From Isoetes taiwanensis (taxonomy: Eukaryota > Streptophyta > Lycopodiopsida > Isoetales > Isoetaceae): 64,000 nt of DNA. The notes below the pieces were generated by a model, which worked only from the letters and a program-made list of their open reading frames with translations, searched no databases and was not told the origin of the DNA. The stretch spans positions 2,944,948 to 3,008,947 of the forward strand of contig JAJEKV010000063.1 of NCBI GenBank assembly GCA_021234155.1, written 5' to 3'. This document shows, piece by piece, positions 61,821-64,000 of the stretch (positions are counted from its first letter, which is position 1; each line of letters opens with the position of its first letter). Both the position numbers and the translations under genes were made by a program.

Positions 61821-61995
61821 TAAAATCTAAGGGTTAAACTAAGGGCATTTCATAAAATCTAAGGGAATCTCATAAGATCTAAGGGAATCTAAAAGAATCT
61901 AAGGGCATCCTCATAAAATATAAGGGATTTTAGGAGAACCTAATAAAATATAAAGGAATATTGAAGAATCTAGTAGAATCTTAAGGATTCTAGTT
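61821..61995. repeat. ATCTAAGGGAATCTCATAA tandem repeats
   Basis: Five or more degenerate units of about 20 bp (CTCATAAAATCTAAGGG, CATAAGATCTAAGGGAATC and so on). They abut the TTCTAGAA array and share the TCTAAG/TCTAGA flavour, so one may have evolved from the other. Confidence 0.7.
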
Positions 61996-64000
61996 TGGGA
62001 TAGCCTTTGGAAATGTAGGAGAACCTTATGTATTGACAAGAACTTGCATCGTAAGAACATGCTAAAACAGAAATATTGTACCATCTTTTATATTATAATG
62101 TTTTAGTGCAAGTATATAATGGACCACACCCTAATCGGTGACTTTGATGCTGATGCCTGCGTGGCAACATCTTGACCTTTCCTTCCAACATACCTTTTCT
62201 TAGGGTTTCTTTTTTATGGCTGGAATCCTCGGGGCCTTGTTGTGATGCGTGTTGTTTCTAACTTGCATGCAGATCAGACTATGCAATAGTCGATTGGAAA
62301 GGGCAGCTATTTTGCATAGAATGTACATAACTCTTGCACAATCACGAGATTAGGGTGAGTTAAGGAGCTCTCTCTTTTGGGCGACACATTATTGAAGGCG
62401 ACCATGGCGACTTTTTGAGGTGGAGGTCGATCTCATGTGTGGCTGAAGTGCCATCAAGCGTAACCGAATTTGGTAGAAAGGTAAGGGTTCTATGCTTGAT
62501 TACTTTTGTTGCCCGATTCTTTCATCAACAAGGTTGGATTTGGTTTTAATGTCGCCCAGTGTGGCCCTTTTGGTAGAAACGACCCGTGGCAACATCTGTT
62601 GCTATAGCGAATGGTAAGATGATTGTTAATAGGCTGGCGCGAATACGACCAAGGCGGTTTAGACCCTTGTGTTGGGCTCCAACTCAAGACCTTTCACATG
62701 GCATCAATGGCATTTTGTATTTGTTAAGATCATTGAATGGAAGAGTTAAACCAAAGATAGATTGATACGTCTGAGTTTGATTATCACGGGAACAAAGAAT
62801 CCACAATTGTTTAAATGGGATTTGTTCGCGACTTCACCCTAATCGGACCACACGAAATATATTATCAAAGGGATTTGAAGATCCGGCATGAAACACATTT
62901 TGTGTTCTAGAATTATAGATGAATCCAGGATTTAGGATCATGGAATTAAATGGAGAAGAGTAACCGCATTGTTGTGTTGGAAATTAGAACCAAGCTCATG
63001 TGTAAATGGAGGGATGATAAATTGCATTTGGTGAAAATCGTTGAGGAAATGATATTTACATCAATGCTATGTTCATATAGTGAACTAAGCGTGAGCCGGC
63101 GATGCCAGGGCATTTCAATAAATGAAGATGTGAACTTTAGGGTTAGATTCTGTAGGATACTCGGCACGATTGTCTTGTACTTATGAGTGTGTAGATAGAA
63201 CAAAAGTGAGAGTGCATAATGTAATGGGTAGTCGGTGCATCCCAATAATGATAAAATCAGAAACCAAGTTAAGTATGGTGTATAGTGCTCAACATGTGAT
63301 TTTCGCCAAATTAGTCTGATGATATTGTCCCCAAATGCTAAAGTTTTAATTTTTGTTGTTGCGGATCCAGAAGTTTCGCATAGAAGTAGCATATAATTAT
63401 TGCACCAAACAATGTATAGCTGATAACACCTTGAAGTGAGAATATTAATGGGTTTAGAATAGTGCATTATGTTGGTGTTGGTATGTAGATTGCACTATGA
63501 TGTGGAATGTAAATAGTGATCCATGGCAATGAGAGCATCAAATCTAACAATTGCCATTAGTCGTAAAATGTATGGTTAAATTCAATTAAAATAAAGTGAC
63601 AATTGATTTATTTGCTGCACTATACATCTTTGAACAAATAAAGTGCACTGATTCTTGTAGATTTAAATAAATGAGCATAGGGTATGTCAAATGTAGGGTG
63701 CAAGTTAAAATACATATAAAGCATTATCTAGGAAGTATGAATATCTAGAATTAGTCCATCTTAAATATTCCTTGTTTGTTTCATGTGGCAATGTTTCTTT
63801 GGCATTTTAGTATGAAATTGAAACAAAAATAATAATAATTTGAAAAAGCATACTTGAAACTCTATATTTAAAAAAAAATGGGAATTAAGGAAAAATATAC
63901 CAATTTGAGAATGTCGTTTCCAGCAGGATGAAGCTTAGATATAATGAACGAACATCTCCTTCAATGGAAGTGAATATGTAAGTACATTTGTCTATGAATA
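61996..64000. other. Intergenic to window end
   Basis: No gene recognised. The longest open frame in the window (173 codons, minus, 62,946-63,467) lies here but shows no motif, has no visible promoter or splice context, and its composition is what AT-rich non-coding DNA gives. Confidence 0.4.

Noticed and set aside
62946..63467. Longest open frame in the window (173 codons, minus)
   Set aside because: No motif, no splice or promoter context, and AT-rich codon make-up typical of chance frames.

Overview
The window looks like nuclear DNA of a land plant with a large, repeat-rich genome; the lineage cannot be fixed from sequence alone. The evidence is plant-type LINE remnants, a plant-type R2R3-MYB with its usual exon layout, a pentatricopeptide (PPR) remnant, a PIF/Harbinger transposase remnant, a short plant-type UBTD gene with GT-AG introns, and an intron-containing elongator tRNA-Met. 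Real genes are sparse. Many coding remnants are broken by small indels, and base-level sequence error must be considered alongside genuine decay.

The dominant structure is a giant imperfect palindrome. Bases 1-11,712 are repeated in inverted orientation at about 11,770-22,773, around a spacer of only about 55 bp. It runs off the left edge of the window, so the full arm is longer. Each arm carries the same ordered contents: a LINE 3' part, a short-element family ending in TTCTA repeats, a 131-bp tandem duplication and a tRNA-derived SINE. The right arm is about 17-18% shorter than the left within roughly 0.3-3 kb of the turn, 9% shorter next, then 2% or less further out. It is also more GC/CpG-rich near the turn. 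This gradient is what a fold-back (template plus complement) long-read artefact would give, although a true inverted duplication is not excluded. Repeat and gene counts in 11.8-22.8 kb should therefore not be treated as independent.

From 22.0 to 25.3 kb lie two LINE pieces in opposite orientation, reverse transcriptase on minus and endonuclease on plus. An R2R3-MYB gene with a broken reading frame is at 26.8-28.1 kb. From 29 to 40 kb there is no recognisable gene, but several arrays: a 98-bp duplication, a GC-rich minisatellite, a 1.8-kb satellite of alternating self-complementary 19-20-bp units (34.6-36.4 kb), and a (CT)n(AC)n microsatellite. A second, RTE-like LINE fragment is at 40.4-41.7 kb.

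The N-terminal and catalytic parts of a Harbinger transposase lie at 43.8 and 49.8 kb, separated by 5.7 kb that contains a MITE-like element and two tandem arrays. A minus-strand PPR pseudogene is at 54.1-54.8 kb and a long foldback hairpin at 57.6 kb. The best-supported genes are the UBTD-like gene (59.0-59.5 kb) and tRNA-Met (59.67 kb). Beyond them, 59.8-62.0 kb is a run of distinct tandem arrays, including one made of TTCTAGAA cores, and the last 2 kb is featureless.
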